Counted from the first letter of the stretch, positions 8,849 through 21,786 are shown. The stretch: 64,000 bases of DNA from Gossypium raimondii (GCF_025698545.1 NC_068570.1:58919924-58983923), one strand, 5' to 3'. The notes: a model not told the origin generated them from the letters alone. Made by a program: numbers and translations.

Positions 8849-11800
8849 TTATAATTGCAAGTTGATCTTCTCGGACCATTTGAAGATATTTGAATGAACT
8901 CGATTTCCTCCCAGTTCTTCACCCGAAGCCCCAGCCGCGATCCTTATAACATCCTCGATTACTGCAAAATTTCTCATTATATCGACGTGAGCACAGTTAA
9001 GAGTGCCGCATCCTTCCAGTAAGGTTGTCGGAGGAGAATGACGGTATTCCCTAACGTATGTTCGGATTCCAGAAGGATTGAATTTGGTTTTACCGTGCCA
9101 AGCTTTGGCGCACATAAAACCAGCACTTAGAACCGGTACAGTCCCATCTCCATCGACAGAATACGCACCACCCTTCAGGCAGGTCTCTTCATCGTTGGCG
9201 GATGAATCAATTTGAAACGGAATATGACACTCAGCAGTAGGGGATAACTTATAAACGTATGATCTTTCAGTCGGTAGGCCGGTTCCGTAGAAAGAAAAGA
9301 TTTCCATCTCCGGAGCAATTGGCAACCTGCAAAAATCAAAGTGACGGTGAATAACTATATCGAACGAGCGTATGCCTACATATTTCAATTGGCATTAACT
9401 AAACCGATTAACCGAAGAACAAAATGAACGTAGGTTTCGGATTCTCACGTCGTTTCCAAGGGGTTCGACCAATACTTGTAGTGTTTATACTTAGGGTCAT
9501 CCATATTATCGGCAATCCCATGGGAGAAATGAGCAGTACTGCGTGCCATCATTTTCGGAGCAACGAAATGAAGAAGTTCAACAATTGATTCAGCAGTGTA
9601 TGTTTTATAATCCGCAACAGCTTTAGTACCTTCAAACCCCATGCCATGGTACTCCGCCCACAAATCTCGACAAGTCCGGTTTTCAGCTCTATGACCCTTA
9701 ACAGCACCCTGAACACACCAATAAGGCAATCATAAAGCACATTATGGTGAACATCTCCACTCTTTTCCATGTAAAACCAGAATTACGAGCACGAACTCAA
9801 GTAAGCTTGGACACGGTTTTGAAGAACGAGTGATATAAGTTCATACCTTGAAGTCTATTCGATCAATATCATTTGAAGGTGCCTCAGCAACATCTTTACC
9901 AAAGGATACAATCCTTCCAAAATTTGCACTTCTTGTGAGAGAAATAGCACTCTTGGCACGTGCTGGGTTTGTGACCCGGGTGCTGTTCTTCATTTCTCTT
10001 TTCTGGTCACAAGAGTAACCTTCCTCGGGTGACCAATCTAGACTGCCCCATATCGTGTCGCCGCCTCTCGGTATCATCGACACGGTTGAATCCCAAGAGT
10101 GGCTCAGCCTCATCACATGTTGCAATATTTGAGGTTGAAATATATCATTCTCAAGAAAACCAGGTGCTATAGCCCTGCATTTTAGGTGCAGTTATAGTGC
10201 AATTGTGAGGAAACGTTGTATCTATGTATGTATGCAGGAGCAAAACCAAAAAAAAAAATTTTGGGATCAAAATTAAATTATAAATTTTGATAAGAGTTAA
10301 AATACAATTTCACCAATATATTAACTAATATCTTTATAATTTTTAAAGGACTAAAATCAAAATCTTATTATTTTAGGAGTCAAAGTACAATTTTACCAAT
10401 ATTAATTTATACTTTTATACATTTTAAAAAGTAAAATAATGCAATTTTTCAATTTTAAGGTCCCTGTATTTATGTACACATCAACAAATAAGTATCTTAC
10501 ATACTAACCAAATATCCAATTAGTCCCTCTATTTTAGCAGAATTAATATTTATGGTTTAAAAATTATATAAAATTACAATTTTATTTTTTTGTTTAGAGT
10601 TTAACTCCAAACAAAAATTTCATTTGTAAAAAATAAAAGCTTTAAGAATATTAACCTTATTAAATCATAAATAACGTAGATATTGAGTACCTGACAAGTG
10701 AAATATCCTTAGATTCAGCAGACAAAAACAAGGGTATAGCTTTCGGAACACCGAGAAACGGCGCGGCAATGTTAACCACGGCTTTAATATACTTAGAACA
10801 CCAATAGGGACCACCACCGCCACCCATCGGAGGCGGTGCTTCGACCCACTTCATGAAATGCAGAAAAAATAAAGCTCCAGCCGAATGCGGAATGATAACA
10901 GCCTTTTGTCCTCCACTTGTAGCTACCATCAGTTCTATATTTTTCTTGATACGGCTCAATGTCTGGTCTCGAACCTGATTATTCAAAAGATTTTTAACAG
11001 TACGTAAGAAATTTGTCAACCTAGAGACTAATGTTGAAAAAATGGAATCGAAAATCAAAAAAAAAAATTAAATTTCGGTTTTCAATTCGATTGGTTGAAA
11101 CTGGTTTTATATTTTCTTTATTTTTAATACAATTCCTATTATTATTTATAACTTTTTCAAACCCATAAATCGAAAGAAAATATACACTTGTTTCACTGAA
11201 AATGGCTTCCAGAAAATAATTTCTGAAAAATGACTTATTTTTCTGAAAAAACTAATATTTTTGGTGTTTGGATGAATCTGTAAAATATTTTCTTTTATTT
11301 GGCAGATTCTTCAAAAATATTTCATAAAAGTCGTTTTCAATTAAACAAACATACATTTGAGATTTTTTATTTTTTATTGTTTAATTGAGTTTATTTTATT
11401 TCTATAATTTTATAGTTTACATTTTTTACATATATTATAAATATTTTGTTAAATTTAGGTTCATTGCAATGATCATTTTTAGTTACATGACTACCAACTG
11501 AGTATTTTTTATTTAAAATGTGACATTAACAAAATTGACAAAAAAAATCAACAATGTCGTGATTGGACTTGATTTTTAAATCGAAAAGTAGATGAACTAA
11601 ATTCTTAAAAATAAAAGTACATAAACTAAATTGCAAATTTGTGAAGAGTATATAGACTTAATGACATATTTTAACATTTATACTACAAAACCTTTATTAT
11701 TAATATATTTATAATTATAATAAATATTTAGTATTAAAATATTAATATTGATATTTTCAATAATATGTGAATAATATTTTTAAAATTATTATTTTAAAAC

Positions 11801-14187
11801 TTACTATTAAAATAAAATTTAAATATTAAATAATTTATTAAAATAATAAATTATATTAATTATATTAATAATTTATTATATGACTAAATATAAATAATTA
11901 AATACGTAGTTTAATAATATTAAAAATATAATATTTTATATTAATATTTTAATATATTTAAAAATAAAAAAATTATTATCAATATAATAATATTAAACTT
12001 GATTTAAGTTAATTTTTATATATAAAAGTAAAATTATCTATTGATGAGCTTTTTTCCGAAAAATGACTTACGCTTTTCAAAATAGTAAGTTATTTTACAA
12101 GGAAAAAAGCTTATTTTCCGTTGACCTGTAAGTCATTTTCTGTTGACCAAGCTGTTTTCTGTGAAACAAACACAGGAAAATGTAGAAAATATTTTCCGTA
12201 AAACCTTTTACATGTAAACAAACGGACCCTTAAACGTGTTTAAATCTACATCTTTCTAATTTCTGCAACAATAACACTACTATTTGAGCTGAGACTTAAT
12301 TGACTATTTTCTTTATTTTTTTAATGCTTAGATACTTTAAACACAAAATAAATAATATAAAAATATTCAAACAACAAATTTTTTAAAACATATTACTATT
12401 GATAAGATAATTAAGAATGTAAATAATTATGTTAATAAGATTTTGTTGTGTTGATTTTTTTATTCAAAAATAAATAAATTATCTATATAATGCTACTAAT
12501 ATATTTATTTTTGTTATATAAATCTGGGTTATTACTAAGTTCGAATTAAGATTGTTCTGGGTTCAAGACATTTGGGTTTTTCGAATTAGATTATTACGAT
12601 TTTGGATCATTTTGAATTTCGGTCACTTTAGGTTCAAGTTATTTTAATTTGGGTGAACTTTGGGTTCCAATCGTTTCGAGTTCAAATTATTTTAGGTTTA
12701 AGACATTTGGGTTTGAGGCTCAAGTTTTTCGAATTAGATCATTACGAATTCAAATCATTTCAAATCACTCTGAGTTCAGGTTATTTCAAGTTAAAATTAG
12801 TATCGGATAAGAATTAAATTGATCATGTCGTGTTTTTAAATTCAAATATCAACCTCCGATATCGCTTTTAACTTTCTCAAAAAGCAAAAAAAAAACAAAA
12901 ATCGAGTTCGGGAATACGGTTACCTGTGTGTTTTGAAATGAGAGTCTCCAATCATAGGCAGCCATAAACATGGTTTTCTCTTCATATCCAATGCGTGCCA
13001 AGTTAGAAACCAGAGTTGTCCACACAAAGCAGCCTGAACCCAAGCCATCAGCAGTCACAAGTCCAGAGATAGGCCTCACTCTTATACCACAAGGATCCAT
13101 ACCAGTTTCATTGTCCAATGACATGTGCTCTACCCAGCACTGTGGTCTGCATAATCAACCATGGAGCAACACCAAATAGTTCAAAGCCCTAATCATATAA
13201 CTATGTTGAAAGTAGGCAAACTTTTTTCGAAAAAATTTCGTAGTATTGTTCATCGAGAGTTGATAGATTGTTCTTGGTCAAGTTTTTAGAATTTATTGAA
13301 TTACATAGTTAGTTGAGTGCTAAATTTATTGAATTTTTTAGAATTTGAACTAAAATGACAAATTTTGTAAAAATTGAAGGCTAAATTTATTGAATTTTTA
13401 TGTTTAGGATTAAATTGATAGAATGTGTAAGCATTAGAAGGCTAAATTTATAATTAGACCAATAAAAGAAGCATGTTCGGCAAATGGTTTAGTGATTAAA
13501 TAAAAAATTAAAAATTCAATAATTTTTAATAATGTATAAAAAAAATTAAATACAGTCAAATTATTTGACGTTTGACCTGAAATTGCAAATATCCATTTTT
13601 AAAAGTAAAAGGTTAGAAATGACCAAATTATGATAGAGGGATTAAATCCATAAAAATACATAGTGCAGGGACCATTCATACAATTTGACGTAAAATTAAA
13701 CCTAAAAAGATTAAGCAGAAAATAAAAGAATTAGATACCTTTTATAAACATCACCAAAAGTGCCACCCCAAAGTCGCTTCCTAAACAGTCCTTGAGCACA
13801 TTTCCGCCCTTCCCACAACTCAAGCCCGCCGGTCACGGCCGCCGGCACGAACACCACCGGATGTTTAGCTGTCAATCCCAGTTTCCTCAGCTTTACGCCC
13901 GGTGGGTCCAGCAACGGCCCCGTTATCACCTCCGTCACGTACTTGGGAAACGAAGCCGGCATTGCGTTATAAAGGAACAAGAGGAACCACCACGTCACGC
14001 ACACGCAACCAATCAACCAGCACCACGTGTCCAAACACGACCACTTGGACAGTGGTCTCTCTTCTTCGTGTTCGTATGGGATTTTCTTTCTCTTGCTTTC
14101 ATAGCTGAAATCGCCATTTTCGTGTTCCTTTTCGGGTTTTCTGAAGGATTCATTAAAAGGGTGTTTTCTTCTTCGAAGCAAAGACAT
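8849..14187 (-). CDS. PDAT1: Phospholipid:diacylglycerol acyltransferase (PDAT), six exons, 673 aa
   Basis: PDAT moves an acyl chain from phospholipid to diacylglycerol at the ER to make triacylglycerol. Exons on the minus strand: 14187-13739, 13146-12924, 10974-10691, 10174-9847, 9708-9449 and 9326-8849. Every junction is GT...AG, and the phases add up to one frame of 673 codons plus stop, about the length of plant PDAT1. The start is MSLLRRRK. One membrane segment (~54-73, LIGCVCVTWWFLLFLYNAMP) follows a charged N-terminus. The LCAT-like lipase domain holds VTGGLELWEG (~118-127), the nucleophile Ser in PHSAG (S255), the Asp in VDGDGTVP (D575) and the His in AHVDIM (H628), so the triad appears intact. 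Several conserved-looking spots differ from the PDAT1 sequence I remember: PHSAG for PHSMG, VPAAVTGG for IPGIVTGG, and NIAAPFLG for NIGGPFLG. It may therefore be a divergent paralogue. Family confidence is very high; orthology to PDAT1 rather than another paralogue is less certain. Confidence 0.92.
11185..12233. repeat. Harbinger/Tourist-like element fragment in PDAT intron 2
   Basis: The right end (acatgtaaacaaacggaccct) and inner sequences (ggtgtttggatgaatctgta, aaatattttcttt, ttttccgtaaaa) match the element at 35135-35740. The left terminus no longer shows the gggtctgtttg end and seems lost or decayed. The interior is a very AT-rich expansion. It accounts for more than half of the 1.95-kb intron. 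Confidence 0.55.
12500..12830. repeat. Degenerate short tandem repeat in PDAT intron 2
   Basis: Imperfect 13-16-base units based on 'ttcgggtt/caaatcatttt' (for example gaattcaaatcatttcaaat and gggttccaatcgtttcgagt) are repeated through the interval. The complementary pattern occurs at 22120-22490 in a DRG2 intron. Confidence 0.5.
13310..13545. repeat. Single-arm copy of the 'ggctaaattta' repeat in PDAT intron 1
   Basis: Phrases gaatttgaactaaaatgaca, ggctaaatttattgaattt, ggattaaattgatagaatgt and taattagaccaataaaa correspond to one arm of the 1-1175 foldback element. Confidence 0.6.
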
Positions 14188-15480
14188 GCTTTGATGTTTC
14201 CCAAGAAAATTAGTCGATTTTTTAAATGCACGTGAGATGTTTGATAAAATGTCTAAAAGAACACTGTTGTTTGTTTCTAGGGAAATTTTTATATTAAAAA
14301 AAACACATGAAAACATCAAATAGAAACCTTCTCATCTTTTTTGGATTGAAGAATGAATATTTTTATTAAAAAAAATACAGAAGACAATGGAATCACAAAA
14401 GGGCCAAAAACAGCCTTTCCCATCAAACTAATTTACAACATTCTTTAAATGATTTCATAATCTGTAGAAGAAGGTAGTAGCTGAAAAAGAGTTGAAATTG
14501 GGGGAAAACCCAAGAAAAATAATACTAATAATAGAAATGGATTTTTGTTGTTGTTCTGACTATTGCAGAAGGGATCAAAAAGACTGCTTCTTCTGGGGAT
14601 TGGATGTTTAGATGAAGCAAGTAAAAAGCAATTGAGTGTGGAAAAAAAATGAAGAATTTTAAAGCAACGGGTCAATGAAGCAATTGAGGGAAGGTAGGTG
14701 TATAATCTCACACTCAAAATCTAATAATAGAACCATTTCAAAAATCATTTAATTATATTTTGAAAAATGAAAAACGAGCATCAAGTTTTAACTCGATTGG
14801 CATTAGTGTTACTGTTACTATGAGGGTCAGTTTAGCATTATTTTTAAAAAGTGCTTTTACAAAGTGTCATGGAAAAATAATTTTGAAAATTTTTGTTTAA
14901 ATCCTGAGTTAATCGAGTTGATGAGTCTAATTTTATCATTCTAATTCAATTTGAAAATTTTTTGAATCGAGTAAAATAAAATTCGAGTGAAAATTTCGAG
15001 TTGATGAGACTTATTTTATCATCCTAACTCAATTCGAATTTTTTTCAAATCAAGTCGAGTAAAATGAAATTCGAGTCGAATCGAATCGAGTGACATTGTT
15101 TGAGTTAAATTAAAAAATGTAAAATGTAAAATTAAAATCTCGTTACAGATAATTAATTTCATATTGGAGCACAAAAATTTTAGAGCATATATATTTGAAA
15201 CATTTTTCAAAGCAAATTAATAATAATAAATAAAATATTTTACTATGATAAACTTAAATCAATAATTAACTTATTTAAGTCCCAAAAAGTACCAAATCAA
15301 TTAATCAAACTTGGTAAAACAATGGATTGACGGGTATTGACACGTGTTCTTCCCTATTTTGTATGGGCTCACTTTATACGACATAAGGTCAAGCTTTGCC
15401 AAATTATATCTTGAAGTGAGGTAGGTTGAGAAGTACTACTATGGTCAATTTTACTTGGAGATAACAAACAATAAAAATAT
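14188..15480. other. PDAT upstream region; no further gene seen
   Basis: The first ~550 bases probably contain the PDAT 5' UTR and promoter. CT-rich minus-strand sequence around 14440-14720 is UTR-like, but no clear TATA box could be chosen. The rest, to 15480, is AT-rich with scattered degenerate 'gagtcgaatcgagt' phrases (14900-15100) that are relics of the hAT family at 17341. Confidence 0.4.
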
Positions 15481-15484
15481 GATT

Positions 15485-16045
15485 TTTTAAAACCCCTCCA
15501 ATTATGGTAAAAGTATTACGGAGGTCCTCGTATTAAAAGTTAGATTGCATTTTGCTTATCTATTAAAAAAAGATAAATTATACTAATAGTCATCCAACTA
15601 TAAAAAATTATAAAGTGATTACTCAACTATTAGTAATTTTCTTTTTGGTAAACCAACTATAGTGGACTAGTGTAAAAATGGAAACACCAAAAAATCCAAG
15701 ATAATCGAGTGAGCAAAAGAGACAAAATTAAATTGTTGATGGTTAAATTTATTGATTTTTTAGAATTTGAACTAAAATGACAAATTTTGTAAACATCGAT
15801 GGTTAAATTTGTTAATTTTTTATATTTAAGATCAATTTGATAAAATTTGTAAATATCAAAGGCTAAATTTGTTATTAAACCAAAAAGAAAAAACTCGCGT
15901 CACTTCCCATCATTCAACTAAAATATGTAATTTCGAAAAATTGATTAACTAAATCAGAAAAATTAATAATTAATTGGCCAAAATAGAACAAGGTAAATAG
16001 TTAGTGACATTTTTGTACTTTACCCAAATATATATATATATATAT
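15485..16045. repeat. Compound repeat: half foldback plus 'ggctaaatttgttatta' element
   Basis: Bases 15500-15570 match the left arm of the 3030/3871 foldback family. Bases ~15580-16040 carry the 'gatggttaaatttattgattt', 'gatcaatttgataaaat' and 'aaaggctaaatttgttatta' repeat, ending with a TA microsatellite (16027-16049). There is no coding sequence. Confidence 0.55.
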
Positions 16046-16049
16046 ATAT

Positions 16050-17332
16050 TCGAATTTGAGTAAAACGACGCCGTTTGGCATTGGATTTGAGGCCCAGTCA
16101 TTAATGCCAAGATCGTTGGGGGAAAAGCATCCACTCTATCCAAGATTCATGGGTCTCAACTCAACTCTAGAAGCAGTACAAGTTATTTATTACTATATAA
16201 TTGTTATGTATAAAATATAGACCATACGCGTCCTAACCTGACCGAGTGTTTAACCAGGACCCTAGATTCAACCTTTCACCATCGTTTAGCTCATCCGTTC
16301 GCTTATCTAGGACATGCGTACTCGCCATTCATTTTAGCCTACAACGTATAGTCCAGATAACCAATGTTCTGCTCGTCCTCCTCTGCTCATCAACATCTTC
16401 TCGAGACACCTAAAGAAGCGTGTCACCCCTAAGGAAGGGCAACGTGTCACCACGCATGGAGATATAGAAAAATTAACACTCAACCATAAATATTTTTGGT
16501 AAAAATTAATATATAAATTTAAACTTAGACCTAAATATAATGTCATATTAATTATATTAATTAATACACTGAAAACCAGTTGTGCAAATAAATGGCAATT
16601 ACAAAAATTCTCATCTACCTCATATCAATGCCTGCAAACAAATATTTACGTACCACCTTTTATAACAAATAAATTTATATAAATATATTTATAAAAATTC
16701 GATATAAAAAATATATTTATAAAAAAATATTTAAAATATAGATATTATGTGTATACATATATTTTTAAAATTTTATATAAGACATAAAATGATAAAAATA
16801 TCCTTATAGTAATGTTTGTTATTTTATTAAAGAAATGGGTTTTAGTAATTTTTAAGTTAATAATCGTATAGATCAATATCAATATTCTGACACTAACAAA
16901 ATAAGCTCAATCGTGGCCGCCAAAATTTAGTTGTAGCAGTAGTTAGAACTCTCAGTTATTTCGATAACACATGTTCAAATTTTGCCATCTAAATATAAAA
17001 AATAAATAAAATTACTGTTTGAATCTAAATATAAATTAAATAAATTATCCCATAAATATTTGAATATATTAAATACTCTTATTTAGAAAGTAAAAATAAA
17101 ATAAAAAACATTTAAAAAGTAAAGGAGGGTGAAATTAGATATCTAAATCTAAATATGATATTTTAAAAAAATTAATTATTTATAAAAGTAAAATAAATTG
17201 AAATAATAAATGGATTAATATTGGGTATATTGATAGTATATATTTTTTATTCACATGAAGTCTTTAAAAATTGTTGTTTCCTTTACATATATATATAATA
17301 ATAATAATAATTTACTATACTCTTATAGTATA
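16050..17332. other. Gene-free AT-rich interval
   Basis: I see no convincing gene. A segment at 16220-16460 is less AT-rich but has stops in all frames. Remaining sequence is A/T-rich with short ATA and TAA repeats (for example near 17295-17310). Confidence 0.4.
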
Positions 17333-17340
17333 CTCGTTAT

Positions 17341-17825
17341 TAGGGGTGAGTATTTGATCGGATCGAGTCGAATCGAGTAAAAAAATTTCTAGTTAGCCGA
17401 GTTGACAAATTCTATTTTAGCAACTGAACTCAATTTAAATTTTTTCCGAATCGAATCGAGTTAAAAAATTTTGAGTCAAGTCAAGTCGAGTAAACGAATT
17501 CTATTATTTATACTCAATGTTGCATTTACATGGACCGGTTATTTAACTAGTAGACGAATTACAAGATTATTCAACTATATAAACAATATAATGGTTTTGC
17601 CTTTTAATTTAATGAGTAAACATTTATCAAAACAATGTAGTTTTGCCTTTTCTTATTCAGATAACTCGAATTGTGTAATTCATATTCGAGTTAAACAAAA
17701 AAACTTAATTTTTTATTCGAGTTGATCCGAATAACTTGATTAACTCAAATAACTCGAACTATTTAATTCAAAATTTAAATTTTTTATCGAATTTTTCGAA
17801 TCGAATTGGATTTTACTCACCCCTA
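17341..17825. mobile_element. Non-autonomous hAT-like element, copy 1
   Basis: The 485-bp element begins taggggtgagtatttgat and ends ttttactcaccccta, giving ~12-bp terminal inverted repeats (TAGGGGTGAGTA). It is flanked by 8-bp direct repeats ctcgttat (17333-17340) and ttcgttat (17826-17833), which match at 7 of 8. The 8-bp duplication and TAGGGRTG-type ends are hAT hallmarks. The interior is built of subterminal gagtcgaatcgag motifs and codes for nothing. Confidence 0.8.
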
Positions 17826-17833
17826 TTCGTTAT

Positions 17834-18904
17834 CATCTTGAACCTGCATACGGAGTTGAAAAACTTCACTGGTAGTGTACCAAATATTTTCTCATAATAA
17901 ATATTTGAAGGTGTCTGTTTTATGTATACTTTAGCTAATAATGAAAATAAGAGAGGGGTTCGGTTATACTAGTATAAAATTAAAATATTTTTACACACTT
18001 TTGTATATTTTTTGTAGAATTAATATTTTAATGATCCAACCGTCATATCTTATATTCTGTTCATATAGATTGTCCATATCAAATTTGACGGAAATTAAAA
18101 TTTCTAACAGTTCGTTTTATATAGAAAAATTTCAATCGTTCAATAAATATTAATTTGTATATTTTTATATCGATATGATAGAGATATCGATCAGTTCAAA
18201 AGTTTACATGTATGACAAGTAGAATTATAACGATCATTAATATCTTAAGCGTACAAAAATATATTAAATAGTAAATTTACAAATGTGTAAGTTTTTTTTT
18301 TTTGAAGATTAATGTCATTATAGGTCCTTATTATATCTATATTTTTGACACAATGTCTAGAACTTTTCCAACCCTTAAATAGAAAGATAATATGTTTAAA
18401 TGCACTCAAACACACGTACTTCTACATTGACAATAATACTCAATCGGCTACACTGATGTAAGTTAGTTAATGTCTTTCTATTAAAATATTTTAATTCAAA
18501 TATCACTCAAATTAAAAAATATATATTTGTAATATCTAAAAACCATAAATTTAAAAAAACCCAAAGTCTTCCAGTCAAAATGGGCTGGATTGGACCACTT
18601 ACTTTTTTGTAATTATTGCAAAATTAAAGTCTCCCTTTGACCCATGCCTTGAAGTTGATACGTAGGACCAAAGAATCACATTGTTTTTTTTTTAATTACA
18701 ATAATAAGCTAACATGATTCGAACTCAGGCCACATTCGAGAGGATGACACACTTGAAATCAATGAAAATATATTAATATTAGAAATATTTTCCAACAACC
18801 AAACTTGTAGAGAAAAAAAAAAAGACTTGTTGTGGCAACACCAACAAAAGCTCAGAAGACAAATTGAAAGCAACAATGTCGAAAAATAAATGCTCACAAG
18901 TTAG
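17834..18904. other. Gene-free interval
   Basis: AT-rich. The short ORFs on both strands have no protein-like composition. No promoter, RNA gene or clear repeat was recognised. Confidence 0.35.
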
Positions 18905-19410
18905 TTCTCTTTATGGGTCGGCTTATCCGCATAGACCCGAATATATGTGAGGGTTTGGGTAAAAATATTAAGCTCGAAAGGTGGGCTTAGACAAAAAATT
19001 AAACCCATTTAAAATACGGGTTGAGTTCAAGCTTAAATATTCAAAGCCCTAGCCCGATCCATCTCTAACTGTTTTAAGTTTACAGTACCTTATATTATGT
19101 AATTTATAACACATTAAAAAAATAAACTTATACTAAATATATGATACTCTAATGTTATATAAAAAAATTCAATAAATAAAAATATATATTTTTAAAAAAT
19201 AATATGAGCAGGTCTAAAATAGAGTTAAATTGGTATTTTACGAATATTGACGGATTTAGGTGAAATTTTATACTTATATTTCAAACAGAACTAAACTTAA
19301 ATAAACATAAAATATATTAATATTATATTTAAATCCTGCTCGAACCCGACCCGATCCAACCCGACTTATAAATACCTTTACCCACAAGCCTAATCCGTGT
19401 AAAATAAGTG
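18905..19410. repeat. Degenerate 'cccgaccc/gggtcgg' repeat
   Basis: It starts near tatgggtcggcttatccg and ends near aacccgacccgatccaaccc, with inner phrases 'gggtttgggtaaaaatatta' and 'agacaaaaaattaaaccc'. These match the 52322-52741 hAT-like family, in eroded form. Related copies are at 20590-21130 and 26645-27000. Confidence 0.5.
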
Positions 19411-19649
19411 AGAGATACATGGGTTATCATTCCTTAGCTTAATAGGACTCTTAACTCTTCAATCATATTCCCAGCCTTTCCATTCCAATAATGAGAAAGT
19501 ATGGCAATAAAGGGTGACTTTGATGGATGGGATACCCATTCACATGTAAATTGTCCATTTTAAAAGAATTGCATGCCGAAACCTCACATCCTTAATTTAA
19601 AGAATCACCAATGAAATCCCAACGTATACGATTATAGATTTTCTCTAAG

Positions 19650-19709
19650 TTAATGAGGTGTCGTAAAAGTAGCAAGAGATCGAATATCTATGATACGACA
19701 CCTCATTAA
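19650..19709. repeat. Perfect 16-bp hairpin
   Basis: The arms ttaatgaggtgtcgta (19650-19665) and tacgacacctcattaa (19694-19709) are exact reverse complements around a 28-base loop. No gene is nearby, so it is possibly the remnant of a small element. Confidence 0.75.
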
Positions 19710-19854
19710 GTTGATCGTAATTTAAGTTTGAAGAGAAAACATACTGATTTATATCAACCAACATGAGAACAACCATTGACAATCAAATTAATCAAGGATA
19801 ATTTTTGTTAATAAGATAATTAATTGATTTGATTTTTAGTGTGAAACAAATTCA

Positions 19855-20335
19855 TAGCGTGAGCAAAATACGATTCGATTCGGAAAATTCGATAAAAAAT
19901 TTAAATTTTAAATTAAATAGTTCGAGTTATGTGAGTTAATCAAGTTATTTGGATCAACTCAAATAAAAATTAAGTTTTTTGGTTTAACTCGAATATGAAT
20001 TACACAATTCGAGTTATCCGAAAATTCGAATAAGAAAAGACAAAACTACGTTGTTTTGATAAATGTTTACTCATTAAATTAAAAGGCAAAACTATTATAT
20101 TATTTATATAGTTGAATAATCTTGTAATCCGTCTACTAGTTAAATAATCGGTCCATGTAAACACAACATTGAGTATAAATAATAAGATTCGTTAACTCGA
20201 CTCGACTTGCCTCGAAATTTTTTGACTCGATTTGATTCGAAAAAAATTCAAATTGAGTTCAGTTGCTAAAATAGGATTTATCAACTCGACTGACTCGAAT
20301 TTTTTTTACTCGATCCGATCAAATACTCAAGCCTA
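19855..20335. mobile_element. Non-autonomous hAT-like element, copy 2 (inverted relative to copy 1)
   Basis: The 481-bp element runs from tagcgtgagcaaaatacg to aaatactcaagccta. Its interior is the reverse complement of the 17341-17825 element ('gtttactcattaaattaaaa', 'ctagttaaataatcggtcca'). Flanks are caaattca (19847-19854) and caaattga (20336-20343), an 8-bp duplication with one mismatch. The terminal repeats are more decayed than in copy 1. Confidence 0.75.
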
Positions 20336-20589
20336 CAAATTGAGTTCAAGAAATTAATTGATTTTAGAAAAGAAAAATCGGAGAAAGGCTTCTCATACTT
20401 TTAGCCTATTATTTACTGGTTGCTATCATACAGTAGAATTCTTGATATGTCATATTTCCACAATCGTGTCTAAATATATATGGAGTAAAATGTGTATATA
20501 TAGTATCATTGATTTTGTGATATTGGTAATGCATAATCTTATTGGAACTTACATTTGTGTATTTCGAGGATTATATTCTTGTACTCAAG

Positions 20590-21130
20590 GGTGGTGTCAC
20601 TGGGCTCGTTTATGGACTGGGTTATTCGTCCAAGGTTGAAGGTCTATCCAAAATTTGGAATGTTTTGAAAAAAGTATTAAGCTTGGAAAATGAGTTTGGA
20701 CAAAAAAATGGACTCGTTTAAAATATAGAATAAGCTCAAGATTGAACATTCAAGACTCGAACCCGGTTTGACCTGACCCATTTTAAAATTTATAATTACT
20801 TTATATATGTTATTTTTATATATTCTGTAATTTATAACACATTAAAAAATAAACTTATACTAAATATATAATACCACTCTAATGTAAACATTAAAATAAT
20901 GGTAAGATGACTATATAAAAATATTAAATAAATAAAAAATATTAAATTTAAATAATTTAATTTTAAAAAAATTAAAAATAATATGGACGGTTCTAAAATA
21001 AACTTGGGTTAGTCTTTTGCAGATATGGGTGAACTTAGGTAAAATTTTAGGTCCATATTTCGAGTCAGACCAGACTTGAATAAGCATAAAGTATATCAAT
21101 ATTATGCTTGGTTCGACCCGACCCATAAGA
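20590..21130. repeat. Degenerate hAT-like 'cccgaccc' repeat
   Basis: Inner phrases 'aatgagtttggacaaaaaa', 'aggtaaaattttaggtccat' and the end 'ttggttcgacccgacccata' match the 18905-19410 and 52322-52741 family. It has no coding sequence. Confidence 0.45.
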
Positions 21131-21786
21131 ACCTCTAGGTGCTAAGGACTGACAGAGGCCCCGGTCCCCCCTAAAATGAGAAAATTAACTTTTGGCCTTT
21201 ACAATTTATAAAATTGTAAATTATTATATTATAAAATTACAATTTGGTCCCTCAAAATGATAAATTTTGATTTAGCCATTTAAAAGATTATAAAATTATA
21301 AACTATTAAAATGATGAAATTACATTTTAACTCTCATAAAAATATAAAACTTAATTCCGACCCAAAAAGATTTTCTAATTACACCCCTACTTGTACCCAT
21401 GTTGAAAGATGTGTCCACATCATAAAACCTAAACCGAAATTTATGGACAATATTTAAATGCTAGAATTAAAATATTTCAATGTACATTATGAAACATACA
21501 ATATGCTAATTAATTTGATAATCAAACCATGAGTAAGGATTCAACATTTTAAGTTTTAACCTAAATGGATATCATAACTGGAAGATTAACATTTCATATG
21601 TCAACTACACATCAATATACAGCTCGTAATTTACACACCGGTTGCCTTCGCCAACCGCCGTGCACAGGCTGTTGGTGAAGTGTTGAACTCTTCATTTCAT
21701 TACCACGGATCAAACCCTAATAAGAAAATGTAGACTTACTCGAAATACAATAGTGTACCTTTCATATTGTCTGATGTTGGACATGG
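21131..21786. other. Intergenic sequence plus probable DRG2 3' UTR
   Basis: Bases 21150-21400 contain a degraded repeat ('aaaattacaatttggtccct'). The part nearest 21787 is less AT-rich and is likely DRG2 3' UTR. No other gene is seen. Confidence 0.4.

Noticed and set aside
8266..8922. ORFs through the AT and ATGT microsatellites
   Set aside because: They translate simple repeats into IY and MHAY strings and are not genes.
13792..14235. 147-residue plus-strand ORF opposite PDAT exon 1
   Set aside because: Antisense shadow of a coding exon with no start context or domain.
14445..14717. 90-residue minus-strand ORF upstream of PDAT
   Set aside because: Ser/Phe/Leu-rich composition is typical of CT-rich leader DNA. 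It may be 5' UTR, but not a gene.
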